Of a DNA stretch of 14,128 nucleotides, positions 6,960-13,720 are shown piece after piece. Each line of letters opens with the position of its first letter. Position 1 is the stretch's first letter. Origin of the DNA: an uncultured Streptomyces sp. Lineage in GTDB: Bacteria; Actinomycetota; Actinomycetes; Streptomycetales; Streptomycetaceae. The notes below the pieces were generated by a model. The model saw nothing but the letters and a program-made list of their open reading frames with translations, did no database searches and had not been told where the DNA came from. The stretch lies in contig CAMLJW010000089.1 of NCBI GenBank assembly GCA_946480485.1, positions 1 through 14,128 of the forward strand, written 5' to 3'. Both the position numbers and the translations under genes were made by a program.

Positions 6960-7277
6960 GACCGATGCATGTAACCAAATGGAGTCGAATATGTGAACCG
7001 CTCAGTACGCCGCATCGCGGGCGCATTGAGCGCGTGACCCGGCCTTTGAAGGCCGGGTCACGCGCCTGCTTGCGTGCCGCTCCATGGCACTTCGCGCATG
7101 CGATGACTTGCAGGAGCGAGGGGCGACCACCTGGTGAAGCGGGCGTCGCGGGGACGAGGGAAGGCATAAAGCGCGGGCGGCGGGGGCCATATCCAGCTTG
7201 GCGTAGTATGCCGGATTGGCCAGGTGTGTGCGGATGACCCCCGTCACATTCGCACCCGCCCGCCGATCGGCGACCTC
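6960..7277. other. Intergenic remainder of the 394-bp gap between the two blocks
   Basis: No convincing gene. It holds the perfect hairpin at 7030-7065, a 14-codon plus-strand frame at 6993-7037 (GTG with GGAG 8 nt upstream) that ends within the hairpin, and several overlapping frames of 75 to 95 codons on both strands with mixed codon use. The minus-strand frame starting at 7247 has good GC3 use for its first 25 codons or so and then loses it, including a rare TTA codon, so part of the gap could be a decayed gene end. I do not call it. Confidence 0.45.
7030..7065. terminator. Perfect 15-bp hairpin, probable transcription terminator
   Basis: GCGCGTGACCCGGCC (7030-7044) and GGCCGGGTCACGCGC (7051-7065) are exact reverse complements around TTTGAA, itself able to extend the stem by two A-T pairs. 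Such long GC-rich stems without a T-run are typical of Streptomyces terminators. It sits about 213 nt past the stop of the saccharopine-dehydrogenase-like gene and before the CoA ligase promoter, so it most simply separates block A from block B. Being symmetric, it could act on either strand. Confidence 0.6.
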
Positions 7278-8426
7278 TCAGTGCGTTGCGGGCAGAGCCA
7301 TGAGCAGGTCGCGAATGCGCACGTGCTCGACGATCTCCCAGTCCTTGGTCCGGTAGGCGGTCATTCCACCGCCGCCGGCCGACACGTCGCGCAGGGTGCG
7401 GAAGAAGTCGGCCGGGTTCAGCACCTCCGGGGAGACCACGCCCGGTCCGGGCACCAGGTCCTGCAGTGCGATCAGGGCACCGGCCGCCGCGGGGGTTCCC
7501 GTCGCGTCCTCCTGGCTGGTCCTGCCGCCCGAGAGGAAGGCGATGCCCTCGCTGCCGACGCGGACGTCCACGATGAGACCGGAGCCGACCGGCTCATGGT
7601 CGCCGTGCTCGACGCGCGCCGTTTCGAAGATGGCGTGCATCGCCTCCGTCCGGCCCGGGCCGGCCGGGAGACGGGAGATCACCCAGCCGAGGTGTGTGAA
7701 GTCCTCGGGGATGAGTCCGCCCTTGTTCGTCGCCTTCGTCACCCGCGTGAACCGGGGAAGGGTGAGCACCTCCGGGTGGCTCAGGGTGACCACGAGCTGC
7801 TCTCCCACCGGCTCCGGGAACGCCACCCGCTCGGGCTCGAAGTCCTCCCAGGCCGGCGCCCCGTCCACGCCGGGAAGCGCGGTGCTGAAGGAATGGGCGA
7901 AGTGGGGAACCACCGCGCCGACCATGTCGGCGGCGTCGACGCACCATGTGATCGCGGCGCTCGCGTCACCGGCCGGCAGCGAGTCGAGTGCCAGCCGCAC
8001 CAGGACGTTGGTGGTCCCTGGAGCGGATCCCATGCCGACCAGCGCGGTGACCCCGGCCGCCTTGGCCGCCTCGTCCCGCTGCAGCAGGAGTTCCGTGGCG
8101 TCCGCGTCGTCGCAGATGTCGACATAGTCGGTACCGGCTGCGATCGCGGCGTCCAGGATCACCGGCCCCAGGGTGTAGTAGGGGCCCGTGCAGTTGACCA
8201 CCAGGTCGGCGCCGGTGAGGACCTCTTGCAGCTTCTCGGGCTCCGCCAGGAGATCGAACCGCACCCGCTGCACCTCCTGCGTGCCGGCGTCGATGACCAG
8301 GTCATCGGGGAAAGCACGGTCGCAGCAGATCAGACACAGCTCGGTCGCCGACCGGCCCAGACCGCGGAGCAGTCCGGACGACTGCGCGCCGGCCGCGCCC
8401 AGCACCACCACAGTGGGCTTGCTCAT
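7278..8426 (-). CDS. Saccharopine dehydrogenase-family NAD(P)-binding protein
   Basis: A 382-residue protein opening with a Rossmann fold: VVVLGAAGAQSSGLLRGL with the dinucleotide motif GxxGxxxxG at 10-18, then DLVVNCTGPYYTLG and YVDICDD, as in the saccharopine dehydrogenase / carboxynorspermidine dehydrogenase NADP-binding domain. A second half (about 145-382) contains GMGSAPGTTNVLV and a substrate-domain-like region, so it is full length for this family. Family members form or reduce C-N bonds, or act as enoyl reductases, so I name only the family. ATG 8426 has AGAGG (8434-8438) 7 nt upstream. It lies 115 bp after hyuB with an operator-like palindrome between them, so it may be separately transcribed or co-regulated. 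An imine- or amine-handling step would fit lactam or amine catabolism, but this is inference. Confidence 0.85.
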   Translation of the reverse strand: MSKPTVVVLGAAGAQSSGLLRGLGRSATELCLICCDRAFPDDLVIDAGTQEVQRVRFDLLAEPEKLQEVLTGADLVVNCTGPYYTLGPVILDAAIAAGTDYVDICDDADATELLLQRDEAAKAAGVTALVGMGSAPGTTNVLVRLALDSLPAGDASAAITWCVDAADMVGAVVPHFAHSFSTALPGVDGAPAWEDFEPERVAFPEPVGEQLVVTLSHPEVLTLPRFTRVTKATNKGGLIPEDFTHLGWVISRLPAGPGRTEAMHAIFETARVEHGDHEPVGSGLIVDVRVGSEGIAFLSGGRTSQEDATGTPAAAGALIALQDLVPGPGVVSPEVLNPADFFRTLRDVSAGGGGMTAYRTKDWEIVEHVRIRDLLMALPATH

Positions 8427-8453
8427 ATGACTGCCTCTCTCGCTCGAAAATTG

Positions 8454-8471
8454 ATTTAACGCTCATTAAAT
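8454..8471. promoter_or_regulatory. 18-bp operator-like palindrome upstream of the saccharopine-dehydrogenase-like gene
   Basis: ATTTAA (8454-8459) and TTAAAT (8466-8471) are perfect 6-bp inverted arms around CGCTCA, in a region that is otherwise about 70% GC. The minus strand reads TAATGAGCGTTA at 8457-8468, matching TGATGAACGTTA upstream of the CoA ligase at 10 of 12 positions. It begins 28 nt before the ATG, a usual place for a repressor site. The size and symmetry would suit a TetR-type regulator; that is inference, since no regulator gene is in the window. Confidence 0.5.
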
Positions 8472-8541
8472 GCAGGCCCAGTGATGTCCTGCGGAGCCTT
8501 CGACGTCCTGATGCGTCTCGCGCAGCGGTGACGTGCCGCCG

Positions 8542-10314
8542 TCAGCGGGTGGCCAGTGAGGCGCGCCGCTTGGCGGTCGCCTCCGCGTCCACGGTGAGGC
8601 CGTCCTCGGTCGTGATGAACTCGACCCCGTAGGTCAGGGTGGCGTGTTCGGCGCTCTCCCAGCCCTCGAGTACGTCCTCGAGGACCAGGCGCGGATCACG
8701 CTCCAGCGGCGATCCGTATCCTCCGCCGGAGGCGTCGAAGCCGTGGATCGTCTCGCCGGGCTGCAGCACGATCGTGGCGGTGTTGGGCAGGCGCGTGCGG
8801 GTTCCGTCGGCCGCCTCCAGCCACGCCTCGGCGGTGCGCCCGTCGCCGCCGCCGGAGACGCCCTTGGAGGGGCTGACCTGGCCGTCGCAGGGATAGATGA
8901 CGGTGATCGGGTCGGCCTTGGGGGTGTAGGCGAGCTCGAAGGACGGGCCGCCACGGTACTTGCCGGCACCGGCGGTGTCGGTGACCAGGCGCAGGTGCTG
9001 GTAGCGGATCGGCATCTTGATCTCGTCGATCTCCACCGAGTCGCGGTACATCAGCCCGCTCACGCACGGTACGCCGTAGGTGACCCAGCCGTCCGCGTGA
9101 GCGCTGCCGGGGCCGCCGTTCGCGGTCACGCACAGCTGGTTGACGAACGGCTCGCCGGTGCGGCGGTCCTGGCCGGACAGCACCGCGTAGCCGACGCCCA
9201 CGCCCACGGCTCCCTCGGCCACCCCGTAGGGCTCGCCCAGCTGCGCGAACGCAGCCCCCACGCAATTGATCAGCCGGTCCGTGACGTTGGTGGTCGCCAG
9301 CGAGCAGCTGTGCGGGAAGCGGGGCTTGCCGACCGCCGAGCCGTCATTCATGTCGATGAGCACGCGGCGGAACGCGCCTGAGTTCTTCGGCACCCTGGCG
9401 GGGATCGCGTTGAAGATGCCGCCGAAGACCGCGGCGCGGGTGGTGGCCTCGGTCATGTTCAGGCCGCAGTCGACGTTGGGTGCGTTCTCGGTGAGGTCGA
9501 CGTGGATCAGGCCCTCCTCGGGCTTGATCTGGATCTTGACACCGATCTCCAGCCCGTCGGGCAGGTACGGCTGGAAGGCGTCGTGCCGGCCGGTGTTGTG
9601 GAGTGTGGCCGCGGGCAGGTCCTCGATGGCCCTGCTCATCATCTTCTCGCTGTAGTCCAGCCAGTCGCGCATGAACTGCTTGATCTCAGCGATGCCGTAC
9701 TTGGCGACGAGTTCCTTCAGGCGGCGCTCCGCGATCCGCGCCGCGCCGATCTCGGCGAGGTAGTCTCCGTACCACTGTGAGGGGACCCGAATACGTGTCT
9801 GACACATCCGGATGACGTCGTCGATGTCCCTGTAGTCGGACTGGACCTTGACGGTGGGGAAGATCAGGGCGCCCTCTTCGTAGACGTCCTTGGCCGCGGC
9901 GTGGTAGGTCGTCGGGATCGAGTTGCCCACATCCGCCTGGTGGGCCTTGGTCACGGCGGTGAACAGATGCTCGCCTTCCACGAAGACCGGAACCAGGATC
10001 GTGTGGTCGGCGGCGTGCGAGTTGCCGATGTAGGGGTTGTTGTCGAGGTACGCATCACCCTCACGCAGCACTGGGTGAGCGACACGCATGGCCTGAGCCT
10101 GCAGCTGGGCGCCGACGATGTGCACGGGGATACCCTGCGCCGCGGCGAGCAGTTCGTCGTCGGCGGTGACGATCGCGCAGGAGAAGTCACGGGCACTGTT
10201 GATGACCGCGGAGCGCGCGGAGCGCAGCAGTGTGTTGGTCATCTCCCGGACGATGCCGTCGACCTTGTTCGCGATCACGGCCGTACGGACGGCGTCGAAT
10301 CCCTTGTCGCTCAT
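8542..10314 (-). CDS. hyuB: Hydantoinase B/oxoprolinase family protein
   Basis: Partner subunit of HyuA in ATP-dependent hydantoinase, 5-oxoprolinase, caprolactamase and acetone/acetophenone carboxylase-type enzymes. The 590 residues include RDFSCAIVTADDEL near the N-terminus, the metal-site region DNNPYIGNSHAADHTILVPV, KAHQADVGNSIPTTYHAAAK, MTEATTRAAVFGG, and a glycine-rich segment GGPGSAHADGWVTYG. Where most HyuB proteins have NDPY.GGTHLPD and HHADIGG..PGS, this one has NNPYIGNSH and HQADVGNSIP, marking a divergent subgroup that keeps the His and Asp. ATG 10320 overlaps the hyuA stop as ATGA, but GCGAGG (10322-10327) stands 7 nt before ATG 10314 and only 1 nt before 10320, so I prefer 10314. 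Coupling with hyuA implies a stoichiometric complex. The substrate is unknown. Confidence 0.93.
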   Translation of the reverse strand: MSDKGFDAVRTAVIANKVDGIVREMTNTLLRSARSAVINSARDFSCAIVTADDELLAAAQGIPVHIVGAQLQAQAMRVAHPVLREGDAYLDNNPYIGNSHAADHTILVPVFVEGEHLFTAVTKAHQADVGNSIPTTYHAAAKDVYEEGALIFPTVKVQSDYRDIDDVIRMCQTRIRVPSQWYGDYLAEIGAARIAERRLKELVAKYGIAEIKQFMRDWLDYSEKMMSRAIEDLPAATLHNTGRHDAFQPYLPDGLEIGVKIQIKPEEGLIHVDLTENAPNVDCGLNMTEATTRAAVFGGIFNAIPARVPKNSGAFRRVLIDMNDGSAVGKPRFPHSCSLATTNVTDRLINCVGAAFAQLGEPYGVAEGAVGVGVGYAVLSGQDRRTGEPFVNQLCVTANGGPGSAHADGWVTYGVPCVSGLMYRDSVEIDEIKMPIRYQHLRLVTDTAGAGKYRGGPSFELAYTPKADPITVIYPCDGQVSPSKGVSGGGDGRTAEAWLEAADGTRTRLPNTATIVLQPGETIHGFDASGGGYGSPLERDPRLVLEDVLEGWESAEHATLTYGVEFITTEDGLTVDAEATAKRRASLATR

Positions 10315-10316
10315 TG

Positions 10317-12395
10317 TCATGCCTCGCCATCGATGTGGAGCAGGTAGTTTCCGGTGTCACTCACTTCGGCGGCCATGCCCGGGAAGACGACCAGGGTCGT
10401 CGTGGGCTCTTCCACGATCGCGGGGCCGTTCACGTAGGTGCCGGGGAGAAGGTCGGCCGGCTTGTAGACCGGCGTGTCGACGGCTCCTACCTCGCCGAAG
10501 TAACAGGTGCGTGTGGAGCTGGGCCGACCGACGCGCCGGGCGCTCGCCGGGTAGTCGTGGGTCTGCCGGGGCAGCCGGACCGTGACGCGGGCGCTCCAGT
10601 TGAGGAACTCGATGGCCGATCCGGGGTCGCGCACGGCGAGGATCCGCTCGTGCAGGTCGTGGAAGGCCTCGAACAGGCGGGCCCGGTCCTCGTCCGAGGC
10701 GACGCGCCGTACGGGCAGCGGTACGTCAATGGCCCAGATCTGGCTCTTGTAGCGCGCTTCGACGCCGAACGCGACGGAGTGGTCGGGGTAGTGGTCGGCG
10801 AACCGCGCGGCGAACTCGCCGAGCTTCGCCTCCAGGCCTTCCAGGACCTGGTCGACCGCCGCCGCAGCGAAGGCGTCCGAAGAGGTCAGGAAGGCCGCCG
10901 CTTCCTCCTTGACGATGTCGGCGAAGTGCATGCCGGAGGCCGACAGCGCGGACGCCACCTTCGGCAGGACCACACGCCGGGTCCCGAGCTCTCCCGCGAT
11001 CTGCATGATGTTGATGCCCGCCGCGCCGCCGCCGGCGACCAGCGTGCTGTCCTGCGGGTTCATGCCCTGGGCGATGGTGATCTCGTGGACCGCCTTCACC
11101 ATCGACTCGCTGGCCAGGGAGAGGATGCCCCACGCCGTATCCGGCACCGACAGACCGATAGTGGCCGCCAGCTTGCCGATCGCCGCCTCGGCGGCCGCGA
11201 CGTCGAGCTTCATCCGCCCGCCGAGGAAGTACTCGGGGTCGAAGTAGCCGAGGACACAGGCCGCGTCGGACAGCGTCGGCTCCGTGCCGCCGTTTCCGTA
11301 GCACGCCGGGCCCGGCTCGGACCCCGCGGACTGCGGGCCCACGCGTAGTAGACCGCCCTCGTCGACCCAGGCGATCGACCCGCCGCCGGCGCCGATCGAG
11401 CGGATGTCGACGGACGATATGCCGAGCAGGTCGCCTTCCCACTCGGGGCCGATCCAGGTGTCCCGGGAGTGGACCACGGCACCGTCACGCGAGAGCCCGA
11501 CGTCGAACGTCGTGCCCCCGGTGTCGCAGACGATCATGTCGCCGCCGAGGCCCTCGACGAGGGAGTAGTTGAGACCGGCCAGCGGCGCCATGGACGGGCC
11601 GCTCTTCGCGGTCTCGATCGGGCTCGCGATGACCTCGTCGATGCTCATGACACCGCCCATGCTGGTCGAGACCAGAATGGCGCCCTGGTAGCCGAACTCG
11701 CGCAGGTCCTGCTCCAGCTGTCTGAAGTGCTGCTGCATCAGCGGCTTGAGGGAGGCGTCGATCGCCGCCGCCGAGGTACGCCGGTACTCGCGGATGATCG
11801 GCGCGATCTGGTGCGACACGGTGACAGGGATGCCGGGCACCAGGTCCGCGATGAGCTCGGCGACCCGCAGTTCGTGCGCGGGATTGACGACGGACCACAG
11901 GAACGAGACGGCGATCGCCTCGAAGCCCTGCTCCCGCACCGACGCGAGGATCTCGGCCAGGTGCGCCTCGTCCAGCGCGGCGACGACACCCCCCTCGGAG
12001 TCGATCCGCTCCCGCACCCCGAACGTGTGCCTGCGCGGGATGTACGACTTGGGGTACGGGACGGAGAAGTCGTACCCGTCCTGCTTGCCGCCCTCCTTCA
12101 GCACCAGGACATCCTCGAAGCCGGCCGTGGTCAGCAGCGCGGTCCTCGCGACGTTCCGCGTCACGATGGCGTTCGTCGCGCGGGTGGTGCCGTAGATGAA
12201 GAGATCGGTCTCGGCCAGCACCTCCTGGGCGGTCAGGCCGATCTCGCCCGCGGCGGCCTCCAGCGCCTTGGACAGCCCCCGGAAAACCCGGTCGTGCGTG
12301 GTCAGCGACTTACCGATCACCTGCTGCGACGCGGCGTCCTGGATGACCACGTCGATGAATGTTCCGCCGGTGTCGGCGGAGACCTGATATCCCAT
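10317..12395 (-). CDS. hyuA: Hydantoinase A/oxoprolinase family protein (ATP-binding subunit)
   Basis: A 692-residue HyuA-type subunit of the acetokinase/Hsc70/actin fold that couples ATP hydrolysis to amide-ring opening or to carboxylation. Visible motifs: phosphate-binding DTGGTFID (8-15), YGTTRATNAI (68-77), SGP (265-267), a second DTGGTTFDV (291-299), GAGGGSIAWVD (335-345), PGPACYG (361-367) and TLSDA (374-378), followed by the C-terminal domain to 692. The length is that of stand-alone HyuA; it is not fused to HyuB as in eukaryotic oxoprolinase. ATG 12395 has AGGAG (12402-12406) 6 nt upstream. Its stop overlaps a possible hyuB ATG, so the two are translationally coupled. It lies 66 bp downstream of the P450. 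Possible reactions: hydrolysis of hydantoin, oxoproline or a lactam, or carboxylation of a ketone; the usual extra carboxylase subunits are not visible here. Confidence 0.95.
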   Translation of the reverse strand: MGYQVSADTGGTFIDVVIQDAASQQVIGKSLTTHDRVFRGLSKALEAAAGEIGLTAQEVLAETDLFIYGTTRATNAIVTRNVARTALLTTAGFEDVLVLKEGGKQDGYDFSVPYPKSYIPRRHTFGVRERIDSEGGVVAALDEAHLAEILASVREQGFEAIAVSFLWSVVNPAHELRVAELIADLVPGIPVTVSHQIAPIIREYRRTSAAAIDASLKPLMQQHFRQLEQDLREFGYQGAILVSTSMGGVMSIDEVIASPIETAKSGPSMAPLAGLNYSLVEGLGGDMIVCDTGGTTFDVGLSRDGAVVHSRDTWIGPEWEGDLLGISSVDIRSIGAGGGSIAWVDEGGLLRVGPQSAGSEPGPACYGNGGTEPTLSDAACVLGYFDPEYFLGGRMKLDVAAAEAAIGKLAATIGLSVPDTAWGILSLASESMVKAVHEITIAQGMNPQDSTLVAGGGAAGINIMQIAGELGTRRVVLPKVASALSASGMHFADIVKEEAAAFLTSSDAFAAAAVDQVLEGLEAKLGEFAARFADHYPDHSVAFGVEARYKSQIWAIDVPLPVRRVASDEDRARLFEAFHDLHERILAVRDPGSAIEFLNWSARVTVRLPRQTHDYPASARRVGRPSSTRTCYFGEVGAVDTPVYKPADLLPGTYVNGPAIVEEPTTTLVVFPGMAAEVSDTGNYLLHIDGEA

Positions 12396-12434
12396 CGGAT
12401 TCTCCTGGTGGTTCTTGGCTAGCGTGAAGCGAGG

Positions 12435-12457
12435 CGGGCCGCGACGTCCCGGGCCCG
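12435..12457. other. Small hairpin between P450 and hyuA
   Basis: CGGGCC (12435-12440) and GGCCCG (12452-12457) are inverted 6-mers around 11 nt, within the 66-bp spacer right after the P450 stop. It may be a partial terminator or an mRNA-stability element tuning P450 against HyuAB levels, or simply chance in GC-rich DNA. Confidence 0.2.
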
Positions 12458-12461
12458 TGGC

Positions 12462-13667
12462 TCAGGACAGGCGAATGGTCAGGCCCTCGCAGTTGCGGTG
12501 GCGGTCGGAGTGCACCCACACCGGATCGCCGACGACTTCGATCCGCTCGTAGCGCTCCGCGACCACGTCCAGGACGGACCGCGCGACAGCGCGTCCGAAG
12601 GCCTGGCCGGCGCAGTTGTGGGTGCCGACACCGAAGGCCAGGGCCATGCTGGCTTCCTTGGGCCGCTGGTAGTCAAAGGTGTCGGGGTCGGAGAAGACAT
12701 CCGGGTCCCGCAGCGCGGCGCCCAGGATGAAGCGGATCCGCGTGTCCGCGGGGATCTCCACCCCCCGGATCTCGATCGGCTCCGTGGTGAAGCGGTCAAG
12801 GGCGACCTCGGGCAGCGACCGGCGAATGGCCTCGTTGATGATCGCCTCACGGCTGGCCGGGTCCACCTGGTAGGCCTGGAACACCTCCGGGTTGTCCGCG
12901 AGGTCGATCAGGGTGCACGCCATGACGTGCCCGGGGTTGTGAGCGGCCGACCCCCACAGAATCTGGATCGACTCCTTGAGCTCACGCTCGGTGAGGCGGC
13001 CCTCGTCGGCCGCGGCAATCATCTGGTCGAGGAGCATGCCGTCGCCCGGCTCCCGCCGCTTGGCCTCGATGAGTCCCTCGGCCTGGAACATCATGTACCC
13101 GAAGCCCTCGTGACCACGGGTCACCTCCTCCGACGACGGATCCCATCCCATCGCCATCATCGTGAGGTTTGTCGCGTGGATGTAGGGGAAGCCGTCCTCA
13201 CGCGGTATTCCGAGTGCGTGTGCCATCGCGTCCTGAGCAGGCTGGACGCCAAGCGCCCGGTGCGCCTCGATCAGGCCGTCCAGACCCATGTGGTCGAGCG
13301 CGGCACGCGCACTCTCGGCCGCGGTCCCCGCCCAGATCTGCGACATCTTTGGAGTCAGCGATCCGGAGAAGGTACGGCGAATGCGCCGATGCCGCTCCCC
13401 TTCGGTCAGCAGGACCGAGTTGAGATTGGCCGCCCAGGGACTGTCTCCCATCCCTTCGGGTGGGGCCGCGACCAGGGACGGGTGCCTGGCGTAGCGCATC
13501 ACGTCGGCGTACTTGCTGACGATGTAGCTTCCGTCCCTCGTCTTCAGGAGGGGAAACTCCCGGAGCAGTCGGTCAAACCACGGCCAGGGCGCGCGAACGA
13601 ACTCGGGGTCCTCGAAGGGAAGGACGTCCTCGTCCGACGGTTGTGCAGTGAGCGTGTGCTGCTGCAT
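12462..13667 (-). CDS. Cytochrome P450 with atypical I-helix
   Basis: Soluble bacterial class P450, heme-thiolate monooxygenase. From ATG 13667 it has 401 residues, the usual length; the frame extends to GTG 13703 (413 residues), and neither start has a good ribosome binding site. In the 401-residue numbering: C-helix HRRIRR (93-98), I-helix WGSAAHNPGHVMACTL (238-253), ExxR as Glu279-Arg282, and the heme loop FGVGTHNCAG with ligand Cys352. The I-helix usually carries AGxD/E-T for proton delivery; here His-Asn-Pro occupies that place. I recall a similar Glu-Pro-Gly-His in the aromatic O-demethylase GcoA (CYP255A), so a distant relation is possible, but an alignment is needed. It sits directly after a flavodoxin gene, its probable electron donor, and before hyuAB. 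The substrate is unknown. Confidence 0.94.
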   Translation of the reverse strand: MQQHTLTAQPSDEDVLPFEDPEFVRAPWPWFDRLLREFPLLKTRDGSYIVSKYADVMRYARHPSLVAAPPEGMGDSPWAANLNSVLLTEGERHRRIRRTFSGSLTPKMSQIWAGTAAESARAALDHMGLDGLIEAHRALGVQPAQDAMAHALGIPREDGFPYIHATNLTMMAMGWDPSSEEVTRGHEGFGYMMFQAEGLIEAKRREPGDGMLLDQMIAAADEGRLTERELKESIQILWGSAAHNPGHVMACTLIDLADNPEVFQAYQVDPASREAIINEAIRRSLPEVALDRFTTEPIEIRGVEIPADTRIRFILGAALRDPDVFSDPDTFDYQRPKEASMALAFGVGTHNCAGQAFGRAVARSVLDVVAERYERIEVVGDPVWVHSDRHRNCEGLTIRLS

Positions 13668-13720
13668 GTCCTGCTCGTTTCTTGTCGGTGGGTTCCTCGC
13701 CACAGGCGAGAGCGCGGCTG

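Noticed and set aside
6993..7037. 14-codon plus-strand frame with a Shine-Dalgarno-like GGAG
   Set aside because: No downstream plus-strand gene to regulate; kept only as a note within the hairpin finding.
6937..7167. Minus-strand frame containing CAKCH, resembling a cytochrome c heme motif
   Set aside because: A single CxxCH in a short frame without signal peptide, conserved methionine ligand or good codon use; it runs through the perfect hairpin, so it is most likely chance.
7002..7247. 81-codon minus-strand frame starting with a plausible protein-like stretch (THLANPAYYAKLD)
   Set aside because: Codon preference breaks down after about 25 codons and includes TTA; at best a gene remnant. 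I did not recognise a family.
7224..8459. A 411-codon open frame on the plus strand opposite the saccharopine-dehydrogenase-like gene
   Set aside because: Antisense shadow of a high-GC gene; its translation is rich in Gly, Arg, Asp, Val and His with no recognisable motif, while the minus strand has a clear Rossmann fold.
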